Source: an uncultured Pelagibacteraceae bacterium (GTDB taxonomy: Bacteria; Pseudomonadota; Alphaproteobacteria; Pelagibacterales; Pelagibacteraceae). Taken from it: a stretch of DNA of 64,000 nt. The notes beneath the pieces are model-generated. The model worked only from the letters and a program-made list of their open reading frames with translations, did no database searches and had not been told where the DNA came from. The stretch is from contig CABZRN010000004.1 of NCBI GenBank assembly GCA_902528175.1, positions 22,277 through 86,276 on the forward strand, written 5' to 3'. Both the position numbers and the translations under genes were made by a program. Position 1 is the stretch's first letter. Each line of letters begins with the position of its first letter. This document shows positions 57,212 to 63,867 of the stretch, in pieces.

Positions 57212-57766
57212 TTAAAACGGCCCGGTATTTATACTTGGGCCGTTTTTTTTTATCCAAGATATTCCTGCAAAACCTTTTACCCTACACATTCTTAGACATT
57301 TAATATTTTTCTTGTTTATTCCACCTAAAGAAATGATATCTTTTTTTGTGGCTAATTTAATTATATTGAATTTAGTAACACCTAAATAACTCCTATTTTT
57401 CTTTGTTTTAAATATAGGACTTAAAAAAATCTTAGTACAACCTTGATATTCTTTGTTAATAATTTCATTAATATTATGTGCAGATCCTATTATTTCAAAA
57501 TTTTTTTTTGGAATATTTTTGTAATTTAATGTTTTATTAAATGCAGGAATATAAACTCCATCAAAGTTAAATCTTAAAGCCAATTTTAAATTGTCAGAAA
57601 TATATACTTTTCTTCTTTGTTTTTTACAAAAAGTCACTAATTGCAAAATTTCTTTTTTATTAAACCTACTAGAGTAATTTCTATATATTATGTTTATTGT
57701 CTTATTTAATTTATAGATTTCATCTCTGTTAAATTTGTCTATATAATAGTAAATAGATTTAAACAT
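57212..57766 (-). CDS. Thiamine phosphate synthase / TenI-like protein
   Basis: The 184-aa TIM-barrel-like protein has the second half of the ThiE/TenI signature: FEIIGSAHNINEI (the G-S-x-H motif), KIFLSPIFKTKKNRSYLG and DIISLGGINKKNIKCL, then GFAGISWI. The usual N-terminal ThiE motif (Q-x-R-x-K) is replaced by INIIYRNYSS, so catalysis of HMP-PP plus thiazole-P is not assured. It may be a TenI-like paralogue. Its start codon is immediately adjacent to that of the divergent YggS gene (CATATG). Confidence 0.78.
   Translation of the reverse strand: MFKSIYYYIDKFNRDEIYKLNKTINIIYRNYSSRFNKKEILQLVTFCKKQRRKVYISDNLKLALRFNFDGVYIPAFNKTLNYKNIPKKNFEIIGSAHNINEIINKEYQGCTKIFLSPIFKTKKNRSYLGVTKFNIIKLATKKDIISLGGINKKNIKCLRMCRVKGFAGISWIKKNGPSINTGPF
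57214..57251 (+). terminator. Intrinsic terminator of the porin gene, inside the convergent ThiE-like gene
   Basis: AAAACGGCCC at 57214-57223 pairs perfectly with GGGCCGTTTT at 57237-57246 across a 13-base loop, and the T-run continues to 57251. The stem-loop lies within the last codons of the minus-strand gene ending at 57212, where it encodes its C-terminal NGPSINTGPF. Thus one sequence serves as hairpin on one strand and coding sequence on the other. Confidence 0.9.
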
Positions 57767-58408
57767 ATGGAAAACGTAGTAAAAAATTTTAATTTAATAA
57801 AGCAAGAAATTACAGATAAAAAGAAAGTTAAACTAGTTGCTGTCACCAAAACTTTCCCAATTAGCCATATATTGCCTGTTATTAATGAAGGTCACACTGA
57901 TTTTGGTGAAAATAAAGTACAAGAGGCAATGGAGAAGTGGACAAGTATTAAGCAAGATTTTCCAAAGATCAATCTACATCTAATAGGCAAATTGCAAACC
58001 AATAAAGTTAAGTTTGTGTTACCTTTATTTGATTATATACATTCCCTAGATAATCTTAAGTTGGCAAGCAAGATAGCAGATGAGCAAACAAAAAAAAATT
58101 TTAAGCCCAAAATTTTTATACAAGTTAATATCGGTGAAGAACCTCAAAAAGGTGGTGTCGAAGTAAGCAATTTAGAAAATTTTTATAAAAAATGCGTTGA
58201 GGAATTTAAATTAAATATAATTGGACTAATGTGTCTACCCCCATTTAACAAAGACTCGACTCCTTATTTTCTAAAAATGAGAGAATTATCCGAAAATTTA
58301 AATTTAAAAGATATAAGTATGGGCATGTCAGATGATTATATGGAGGCTGTAAAACAAGGATCAACGTTTATAAGAGTAGGCTCAAAAATATTCGGTGCCA
58401 GAAGTTAA
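57767..58408 (+). CDS. YggS-family PLP homeostasis protein
   Basis: The 213-aa TIM-barrel protein binds pyridoxal 5'-phosphate. It has VKLVAVTKTFPISHILPV with the PLP Lys near residue 28, DFGENKVQEAMEKW, LHLIGKLQTNKVKFVLP and, at the end, ISMGMSDDYMEAVKQGST then IRVGSKIFGAR. It keeps PLP levels in balance. Length is normal. Its start has no Shine-Dalgarno room because the preceding base belongs to the divergent start codon; its stop overlaps the L,D-transpeptidase by 4 bases. Confidence 0.95.
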   Translation: MENVVKNFNLIKQEITDKKKVKLVAVTKTFPISHILPVINEGHTDFGENKVQEAMEKWTSIKQDFPKINLHLIGKLQTNKVKFVLPLFDYIHSLDNLKLASKIADEQTKKNFKPKIFIQVNIGEEPQKGGVEVSNLENFYKKCVEEFKLNIIGLMCLPPFNKDSTPYFLKMRELSENLNLKDISMGMSDDYMEAVKQGSTFIRVGSKIFGARS

Positions 58409-58896
58409 CAAATTTTAATTTTTGATTTTTTATTAATTATTTTTAATAGTATTAATAAATCGTTTTTTTTTAATGCTATGCAGCCTTTAGTAGGTCCATA
58501 ATTTTTTGTTAAATGAATAAAAATTGCACTTCCTTTAAATGGCTTTGTTTTATTTGTATTATATTCTATAACAATTAAAACATCATAAGTGTTATCTTTT
58601 CTAAAAAGTTTTTCACCTTTATTTTTTTTATCTAAAACAATTTCTTTGTTATAGTTTTTATTATATGCATCATCGCACCAACCCATATTTTTTGTAATTT
58701 TTTTAATTTTTAAACTTGTGTCTGGTTTTTCAACTCTATCTGGTCGATAATAAACTTTACCAATCTTAAAAACTCCAATAGGAGTACAATGATCTCCTTC
58801 TGTTTTTTTTGATTTTAAGCCCTTTTTACCAATAGAGCATTTGAACTTAAATTCATCGACAATTAAGTATTCTTTATTTTTTAATTTTAATAACAT
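58405..58896 (-). CDS. L,D-transpeptidase family (YkuD-like) protein
   Basis: The 163-aa protein has GDHCTPIGVFKIGKVYYR near residue 35, the KNMGWCDDAYNKNYN region, and the catalytic segment AIFIHLTKNYGPTKGCIALK with the His and Cys (S/T-x-G-C). The family cross-links peptidoglycan (3-3 bonds) or attaches proteins to it. No obvious signal peptide is visible at the N-terminus (MLLKLKNKEYLIVDEFKF). It is divergent from the winged-helix regulator by 11 bases. Confidence 0.9.
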   Translation of the reverse strand: MLLKLKNKEYLIVDEFKFKCSIGKKGLKSKKTEGDHCTPIGVFKIGKVYYRPDRVEKPDTSLKIKKITKNMGWCDDAYNKNYNKEIVLDKKNKGEKLFRKDNTYDVLIVIEYNTNKTKPFKGSAIFIHLTKNYGPTKGCIALKKNDLLILLKIINKKSKIKIC

Positions 58897-58907
58897 AATA
58901 TAATTTA

Positions 58908-59507
58908 ATGCATTCGCAAAAGTTACATATTTTAAATATACCAGAATTAGATAAAATTTTTATAGAAATCAAAGATTATTTTAATTTCGATGTTCATTAC
59001 ATTAGTGAAAAAAAGGATTTGATAAAAAAAATCGACGTAGATAAAAAATTTTTAGTGAATTCTATAATCCTTATTAATAAGAAAGACCTTTCTTCATTAA
59101 AGAATAAAACCGATGAAAAACAAATTTATTGTATTACAAAATTTCCAGTAAAAATCTCAAGTTTAATTGATCAATTAAACGCAAGATTAATACAGCAAAA
59201 TTACTCAGCTCAATCAAATATCAATATAAATAAATATACATTGGATATTAATTCAAGAATATTAAAAAAATCTGAACATAAACTAAAATTGACCGAACGA
59301 GAAATTGATACTATTTTATTTCTTAAAAATCAAAATAAACCGGTAAACGTTGATGTTCTCCAAAAAGAAGTTTGGAAATATGGGGAGGACCTAGATACTC
59401 ATACGGTTGAGACACATATTTATAGATTAAGAAAAAAAATAAAAGATACTTTTAATGATGACTCATTTATTCAAAGTAAAAAGAATGGATACATAATTAA
59501 TGATTAA
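58908..59507 (+). CDS. Winged-helix DNA-binding regulator with degenerate receiver-like domain
   Basis: The 199-aa protein has an OmpR/PhoB-type winged helix in the C-terminal 95 residues: KLTEREIDTILFLKNQNKPV, VDVLQKEVWKYGEDLDTHTV, ETHIYRLRKKIKD and the wing SKKNGYIIND. The N-terminal half (LHILNIPELDKIFIEIKDYF) looks like a shrunken receiver, but where a phosphoacceptor Asp is expected it reads VNSIILINKKDLSSL, so phosphorylation is doubtful. It is divergent from the L,D-transpeptidase (11 bases between starts) and its stop overlaps the ArfA-like gene by 8 bases. Confidence 0.85.
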   Translation: MHSQKLHILNIPELDKIFIEIKDYFNFDVHYISEKKDLIKKIDVDKKFLVNSIILINKKDLSSLKNKTDEKQIYCITKFPVKISSLIDQLNARLIQQNYSAQSNININKYTLDINSRILKKSEHKLKLTEREIDTILFLKNQNKPVNVDVLQKEVWKYGEDLDTHTVETHIYRLRKKIKDTFNDDSFIQSKKNGYIIND

Positions 59508-59613
59508 GAAAAATCCTTTAAAAAGAGACTTATTTACAAAAAAATATAAACCTAGAATAATTAAGCCCAAAAAGGGTAAAGGAAGTTTTAAAAGAAAAAA
59601 AAAAATTATTTAA
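59500..59613 (+). CDS. arfA: ArfA-like alternative ribosome-rescue factor (37 aa)
   Basis: This small ORF was read directly from the sequence, from ATG 59500 to TAA 59611-59613. The product has NPLKRDLFTKKYKPRIIKP followed by KKGKGSFKRKKKII. The block DPLFRxRV ... KKGKGSYxRK of E. coli ArfA is matched by NPLKRDLF ... KKGKGSFKRK. ArfA rescues ribosomes on non-stop mRNA by recruiting RF2. The gene overlaps the winged-helix gene by 8 bases and the convergent DUF4149 gene by 8. It stops shortly after the KGKGS block, without the long C-terminal tail of E. coli. Identity rests on this motif. Confidence 0.8.
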   Translation: MIKKNPLKRDLFTKKYKPRIIKPKKGKGSFKRKKKII

Positions 59614-59998
59614 TTAATATTATTAATAAAAATATGATTTGTACAAAATTAATCGCTACAGATGTAAAATGGGATATTTGAAAATTCTTTTCTTTCCCTT
59701 TATCTTTAAATTTATTTATTAACGGCATTAAAAAAAAATTAGAGATAAAAAACAAAATGCAAATAGACAGCATTAAATAAAATTTAAGACCAAAATCACT
59801 TAAATAAGCGATCAATAAAACAACAATTAGGCTGATACTAAGATTTAGCAAGTAATATAAAGGGAATATACCTCTAATAAATTTTCTAGCATATTCTTCA
59901 TTTAAAAATCTAAATGTAGATGGCGCAACAACAAATGAAAAAAAAAGCATAACTCCTAAAAGTATTGCGGTTAAATATGTAATACTTTGTTCAATCAT
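59606..59998 (-). CDS. DUF4149-family membrane protein
   Basis: The 130-aa protein has four hydrophobic helices: ITYLTAILLGVMLFFSFVVA, IFPLYYLLNLSISLIVVLLI, LMLSICILFFISNFFLMPLI and INFVQIIFLLIILI. The FSFVVAPSTFRFLNEEYARK and FFLMPLINKFKD segments match DUF4149, of unknown role. It overlaps the monooxygenase-fold gene by one base and the ArfA-like gene tail to tail by 8. Confidence 0.88.
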   Translation of the reverse strand: MIEQSITYLTAILLGVMLFFSFVVAPSTFRFLNEEYARKFIRGIFPLYYLLNLSISLIVVLLIAYLSDFGLKFYLMLSICILFFISNFFLMPLINKFKDKGKEKNFQISHFTSVAINFVQIIFLLIILIK

Positions 59999-60300
59999 TA
60001 TAAAACAACTTCAAATCCCTCAAAATTAGGCGCACCCAAATAAAGATCTTGATGTTGACCGGCATTCTTGTGAGCTAACCTGAAGGCTTCTGATTTAGTC
60101 CAATTAATAAAGTCCTCTTTTGTATCCCATATACTATGTGATGCATACAAGGTAAATTCTTCGGTAGTATTTCCCTTAGCTAAATGAAATTCTTTAAAGC
60201 CTGGTACGCCTTTTAAATGAGTATCTCTATTTCTCCAAACACTCTCAAAGTCTTGTTCCCTACCAAGTACAATCTTAAATCTATTCATAGCTATAAACAT
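59998..60300 (-). CDS. ABM-fold (antibiotic biosynthesis monooxygenase / IsdG-like) protein
   Basis: The 100-aa ferredoxin-like protein has FIAMNRFKIVLGREQDFESVW, RNRDTHLKGVPGFKEFHL, FTLYASHSIWDTKEDFINWT and SEAFRLAHKNAG. These W-x-s-e-f-x-x-A-H features match the heme-degrading/ABM family, where an Asn, Trp and His triad is used in IsdG; N6, W and H appear here, so haem breakdown is possible but not proven. It is coupled to DUF4149 by 1-base overlap. Confidence 0.85.
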   Translation of the reverse strand: MFIAMNRFKIVLGREQDFESVWRNRDTHLKGVPGFKEFHLAKGNTTEEFTLYASHSIWDTKEDFINWTKSEAFRLAHKNAGQHQDLYLGAPNFEGFEVVL

Positions 60301-60343
60301 GCAGACTATATATATTTAATACCTAGGGTTTTATAGCTTAATC

Positions 60344-60354
60344 AGTGTGACACT
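60344..60354. promoter_or_regulatory. Short palindrome AGTGTGACACT upstream of small secreted-protein gene
   Basis: An 11-base perfect palindrome centred on G60349 lies between divergent genes (59998-60300 and 60411), 57 bases before the ATG of the secreted protein. It could be an operator half-symmetrical site. No matching promoter hexamers are convincing. Confidence 0.3.
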
Positions 60355-60410
60355 CTGTTGCTTAAAAATTATAAAAAAATAACCATATCGAGATAAACGG
60401 AAGGATATTT

Positions 60411-60617
60411 ATGAAAAAATTAGCGTTAATTTTATCTTTTGTATTATTATCGAGTTCTGTTTTTGCAGGTTCATGCCCAATGATGGCAAAAAACCTTGAT
60501 GCAAAAATTGCAGAAGCTCAAGAATTAAGAGATGCTGGAATGAAGGCTCACGATAGTGGTGAACACAAAAAATCAGTAGATCTTCTTAATAAAGCATTAG
60601 AAATGTTTAAAGGATAA
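60411..60617 (+). CDS. Small secreted protein of unknown function
   Basis: The 68-aa precursor has a clear signal peptide (residues 1-19, LALILSFVLLSSSVFA with cleavage before GSC). The mature 49 residues (GSCPMMAKNLDAKIAEAQEL, then RDAGMKAHDSGEHKKSVDLL) form a Lys/Glu/Ala-rich amphipathic helix pair with one Cys near the N-terminus. GGAAGGA before the ATG is a good ribosome-binding site. A half-TPR look (AGMKAHDSGEHKKSVDLLNKAL) is noted, but it is too short to prove. Function unknown. Confidence 0.85.
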   Translation: MKKLALILSFVLLSSSVFAGSCPMMAKNLDAKIAEAQELRDAGMKAHDSGEHKKSVDLLNKALEMFKG

Positions 60618-60630
60618 ATTCTTTGGGGTT

Positions 60631-60657
60631 TGGGGCACCTGGCAACAGAAAGCCCCA
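60631..60657 (+). terminator. Weak stem-loop after the small secreted-protein gene
   Basis: TGGGGC at 60631-60636 pairs with GCCCCA at 60652-60657 around a 15-base loop. There is no T-run behind it, so it would be a weak terminator or an mRNA end stabiliser. It lies in the 61-base gap between convergent genes. Confidence 0.4.
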
Positions 60658-60678
60658 TTGTTTAGATTGTTATAAAAG

Positions 60679-61152
60679 TTATGCTTTTGGTGCAAATGTT
60701 AAGCTTGCTCCATTGTTACAATATCGCTTACCAGTTGGTTTCGGACCATCATCAAAGACATGACCCTGGTGCCCCCCACAAACTGCACAATGATATTCTG
60801 TCCTTGGTATTAATAATTTGAAATCTAATTTTGTAGCGATTACATTTGGGTAATGTTCGAAGAACGAGGGCCAGCCTGTACCACTATCATATTTCATTTT
60901 GCTGCTAAATAAAGGTGTTTTACAGCCAACACATAAATACTCACCTACTCTTTTTTCATCATTTAAAGAACTTGTAAAGGGTCTCTCAGTTCCTTCTTCT
61001 CTCAAAATGTAAAATTGATGATTAGTTAGTATTTCCTTCCACTCAGTATTTGATTTAATGACTTTCTTTATTTGCTGAGCAAAGGCTTGGAGAGATACAA
61101 GGGGCGAAAATAGCCCGATGATTATGACTTTAATGAATTTTCTTTTTTCCAT
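60679..61152 (-). CDS. msrB: Peptide-methionine (R)-S-oxide reductase MsrB, exported form
   Basis: The 157-aa enzyme reduces Met-R-sulfoxide. A signal peptide of about 25 residues (VIIIGLFSPLVSLQAFA) precedes the MsrB domain, so it should act in the periplasm. Zinc-binding pairs are CVGCKTPLF and CAVCGGHQGHVFDDGP. The catalytic Cys is in GKRYCNNGASLTF near the end, and GTGWPSFFEHYP is the substrate-pocket Trp region. It is divergent from the AhpD-like gene across 20 bases. Confidence 0.96.
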   Translation of the reverse strand: MEKRKFIKVIIIGLFSPLVSLQAFAQQIKKVIKSNTEWKEILTNHQFYILREEGTERPFTSSLNDEKRVGEYLCVGCKTPLFSSKMKYDSGTGWPSFFEHYPNVIATKLDFKLLIPRTEYHCAVCGGHQGHVFDDGPKPTGKRYCNNGASLTFAPKA

Positions 61153-61172
61153 CCTTGATGTTAATGTAACTC

Positions 61173-61721
61173 ATGTGGCTTAAATTTGAAAAAGACCAAT
61201 TACCGCTCTTTACCAGAATAATTTTATTCCTTCAAAGAAAGAAATTTGGTTTTGATTTAAATCCAACGAAAGCCTGGGGTATCGTACCAAGGTTAATGTT
61301 TGGAATAAATTTTTTCTTTAAATTGATCTCAAGTAAAAAATCTAGAATTGATGCAAGTTTAAGAACACTTATCTCAGTTAGGGTTTCACAGATCAATAAT
61401 TGTGAGTTTTGTGTTGATATGAACAGCTATTTGTTTTTTGAAACTAAGGGAGAGTCAAAGAAAATAAATCAATTGAAGTCCTGGAAAGCAAATAATATTT
61501 ATTCCGAAAAGGAGCAGGTTGCTCTTGAATATGCAGAGACAATAACGATTACGGGTAGAAACGTTACTGAAGATCTTCAATCAAGATTACTTCAACAATT
61601 TAAAAAAAAAGATATAATTGAACTTACCGCTATCGTTGCTTTTCAAAACTTATCAAGTAAGTTTAATAGTGCTCTCAACATTAAACCTAATGGTTTTTGC
61701 GACATTGATAAAACTAAATAA
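61173..61721 (+). CDS. Carboxymuconolactone decarboxylase / AhpD-like protein
   Basis: The 182-aa protein has the AhpD-type core: SLRTLISVRVSQINNCEFCV near residue 68, with a C-x2-C pair (NCEFC), DMNSYLFFE, then EKEQVALEYAETITITGRNV and ELTAIVAFQNLSSKFNSALN. It is a probable alkylhydroperoxidase-type thiol enzyme, using the CxxC pair. N-terminal residues 1-45 are outside the core. It lies next to exported MsrB, so an oxidative-stress setting is plausible. The stop overlaps the glycosyltransferase fusion by 8 bases. Confidence 0.9.
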   Translation: MWLKFEKDQLPLFTRIILFLQRKKFGFDLNPTKAWGIVPRLMFGINFFFKLISSKKSRIDASLRTLISVRVSQINNCEFCVDMNSYLFFETKGESKKINQLKSWKANNIYSEKEQVALEYAETITITGRNVTEDLQSRLLQQFKKKDIIELTAIVAFQNLSSKFNSALNIKPNGFCDIDKTK

Positions 61722-63030
61722 ATATTTTTTCATTAGACCGCAAGAAATTAAGTAAATCTTTTTGCTCATTAGTTATATTGGTTTCATTCAATTTTAATTG
61801 TTCATATACCTTCTTAAGATCCGAAGTAACATCAACATCAGAATATATTTTTTCAGAAATATTTACTTGATCTAAACAATCCTTTAGTGTTTTTATGACA
61901 GAAGTTGATGAGGATTTAATTTTATTTAAGCATTTTATAATATTTTGGTCTTTACTTAGCATGAAACAAAATCCTCCGTCATCTGTTTGGAAAAACAGAT
62001 TATCTTTTTCCAACTTATTTGAAAAAACCTCGTTTATGTCTTTTGAATCCATAGTAGGAATATCAGAGCCAAGAAGTGCCACCTTACCAACAGTCTTCAG
62101 CGCTAATTCACTTACTTCGCTCATAACAACACTCAGATCTTGATCTTGATTAAGGAACTTTCCTTGATGATTGTTGCTTAGTAATTTTAAATTCTCTTCA
62201 TCTTTATTTTTGCAAACTTTTATGAATTGTATTATGTTTTTATTATTTAACCTTTTAAGATTTTGATTAGTTATGTTTATGAATTTTTCATTCAATTTGT
62301 TAACAAACTCATTATTTAATTTTTTCCTTAATCTTGATTTACTTTCATTAGATTTTGGATCTTTTAAAAAAGTTGCAAGGACAACACTTTTTTTTTTCTT
62401 TCGAAACTTAATAGTTTGTGTGATAGTCTTTAGTAAAGTCTTCATATTTTGAAAAATTCTATTATTTGTATATTTTTTGGCCGATGTAATTATTTTTTTA
62501 TTTATGATATTTAATTTAATGTTCAGTGATTTCATTTTCCAAATAAACTCGTGATCTTCTCCTTCTAACAAATTCTCATTAAATGGTCCTATAAAGTTGA
62601 ATAATTTTTTACTAATCAAGAAAGATTGATCACCAAATGGAATACAAAAAATTTTAGTTCTAAAATTTGCTCCAGCTGCAATCAACCAGCAATTAGCATC
62701 ATTAAATTTTAGCAAGAATGTAGTCACTGCAAATTTATTTAGTGAGCTTAAATCAGATGGACTTATATTTTTTATATCTGAGTCTAGGTGCATTAACCAA
62801 AGGATATCACGAGTTGACAAATTAATACCTTTGTTTAAAGCCCTTGCTCTTGACGAATTTCTCAATAAATATAATTGATCAACTTCAATTTTTTTTTGAT
62901 TGATTAATTTATTTTCCTCATCAACTACGAGAATGATCTCGCACCCTTTAAACTTTTGTTTTATTTGCTTTATAAGTTTGAAATCATTCTCATGTCTTCC
63001 AATGGGAATGATGATGCTAAGATTAATCAT
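61714..63030 (-). CDS. Fused glycosyltransferase: GT2-type domain plus DUF2064 transferase domain
   Basis: The 438-aa protein has two parts. Residues 1-200 are a small GT-A (family 2) domain like the TIGR04283 'rSAM/selenodomain-associated transferase 2': MINLSIIIPIGRHENDFKL, CEIILVVDEEN, LWLMHLDSDIK and GPFNENLLEGEDHEFIWK. Residues 225-420 are DUF2064 (TIGR04282, transferase 1): VVLATFLKDPKSNESKSRL, VGKVALLGSDIPTMDSKDI and FFQTDDGGFCFML. The two families are usually separate neighbouring genes. The start overlaps a 52-aa ORF (ATGA). Substrates are unknown. Confidence 0.87.
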   Translation of the reverse strand: MINLSIIIPIGRHENDFKLIKQIKQKFKGCEIILVVDEENKLINQKKIEVDQLYLLRNSSRARALNKGINLSTRDILWLMHLDSDIKNISPSDLSSLNKFAVTTFLLKFNDANCWLIAAGANFRTKIFCIPFGDQSFLISKKLFNFIGPFNENLLEGEDHEFIWKMKSLNIKLNIINKKIITSAKKYTNNRIFQNMKTLLKTITQTIKFRKKKKSVVLATFLKDPKSNESKSRLRKKLNNEFVNKLNEKFINITNQNLKRLNNKNIIQFIKVCKNKDEENLKLLSNNHQGKFLNQDQDLSVVMSEVSELALKTVGKVALLGSDIPTMDSKDINEVFSNKLEKDNLFFQTDDGGFCFMLSKDQNIIKCLNKIKSSSTSVIKTLKDCLDQVNISEKIYSDVDVTSDLKKVYEQLKLNETNITNEQKDLLNFLRSNEKIFI

Positions 63031-63185
63031 TTGTTAATAAATAAATCCCTTACAGTGCCAATGGCAACAAACCAATAAAGTCTCAGTTTATTCCAAAAAC
63101 CTCTCTTTTTACTCAACAGGTAATACTTATCTATGCCACACTTTGTTTTTATGAACTTATTAATTTTTGGTTTTATATTTTTCAT
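63027..63185 (-). CDS. Small basic protein (52 aa) between TVP38-like gene and glycosyltransferase fusion
   Basis: An ORF of 52 residues read from the sequence: ATG at 63185, stop TGA 63029-63027. It starts MKNIKPKINKFIKTKCGIDK and ends RLYWFVAIGTVRDLFINK. It is Lys-rich with one Cys and a hydrophobic YWFVAIG patch. It overlaps the TVP38-like gene by 26 bases and the glycosyltransferase start by 4 (ATGA), so it is coupled on both sides, which supports a real gene. I recognise no family. Confidence 0.6.
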   Translation of the reverse strand: MKNIKPKINKFIKTKCGIDKYYLLSKKRGFWNKLRLYWFVAIGTVRDLFINK

Positions 63186-63867
63186 AAATCCTTTTCGTTA
63201 CTATAGGTAAAAGTCCTATTGCTGATAATGAAACAATCACTTTCATTGTTAAGATATCTTCTAAATTGTTGATTTGTGATAATTGATTTCCAGCATTAAC
63301 AAATAAAACTGTTGCAGGCAACATCCCTAACTGAGAAATCCAATAAAAATTAGTCCACTTCATTTGCGTTAAGCCAAACGTCAAATTGATTAAAAAAAAG
63401 GGAAAGATTGGACTTAGCCTCAAGAATAACAAATATAACAATCCTTCTTTCTTAATACCTAGATTAACTTTAACTAAATATTTTTTGTACTTTTCTTGAA
63501 ATATATCTTTGAATAAATATCTTGATATCAAGAAGCATAAAGTTGAGCCTATAGTACTAGCGAAGGACGTTAGAATCACTCCAGGTAACAATCCAAAAAG
63601 TGCTCCAGCAAGAAGAGTTTTTAATAATGAGATGGGAAGCGCAAGTGCCGTAACCACAATGTAACCAAGAAAGAAAAGCAAGTAATAAAATAAATACCTA
63701 TCATTAATAAGTAATTGTATATCGCCATATTTTTGCTTGATCAGATTAAAGCTTAAGACCTCATCATAGTTAAATCCAACAATAAAGACTAAGGCAATAA
63801 AAATGAAAATAAGGATCTTTTTATTTAACTGCAGCTTGACCCTCCAAGAACACAAAACTTTGAACAA
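63160..63867 (-). CDS. TVP38/TMEM64-family (VTT domain) membrane protein
   Basis: The protein is up to 235 aa with five or six helices. Family motifs are TALALPISLLKTLLAGALFG, the LTSFASTIGSTLCFLISRYL segment, LLYLLFLRLSPIFPFFLINL and FYWISQLGMLPATVLFVNAG. VTT proteins of this type are DedA-like transporters or scramblases. Start is uncertain: TTG at 63867 or TTG at 63855; a GGAGG at 63845-63841 (minus strand) could instead direct an unusual CTG at 63834. Every choice overlaps the upstream ORF, so translation is coupled. Confidence 0.86.
   Translation of the reverse strand: MFKVLCSWRVKLQLNKKILIFIFIALVFIVGFNYDEVLSFNLIKQKYGDIQLLINDRYLFYYLLFFLGYIVVTALALPISLLKTLLAGALFGLLPGVILTSFASTIGSTLCFLISRYLFKDIFQEKYKKYLVKVNLGIKKEGLLYLLFLRLSPIFPFFLINLTFGLTQMKWTNFYWISQLGMLPATVLFVNAGNQLSQINNLEDILTMKVIVSLSAIGLLPIVTKRIYEKYKTKN

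Noticed and set aside
60631..60657. Riboswitch after the small secreted-protein gene
   Set aside because: The short GGGGC stem-loop is downstream of a stop codon and matches no riboswitch consensus I know; it is kept only as a weak stem-loop.
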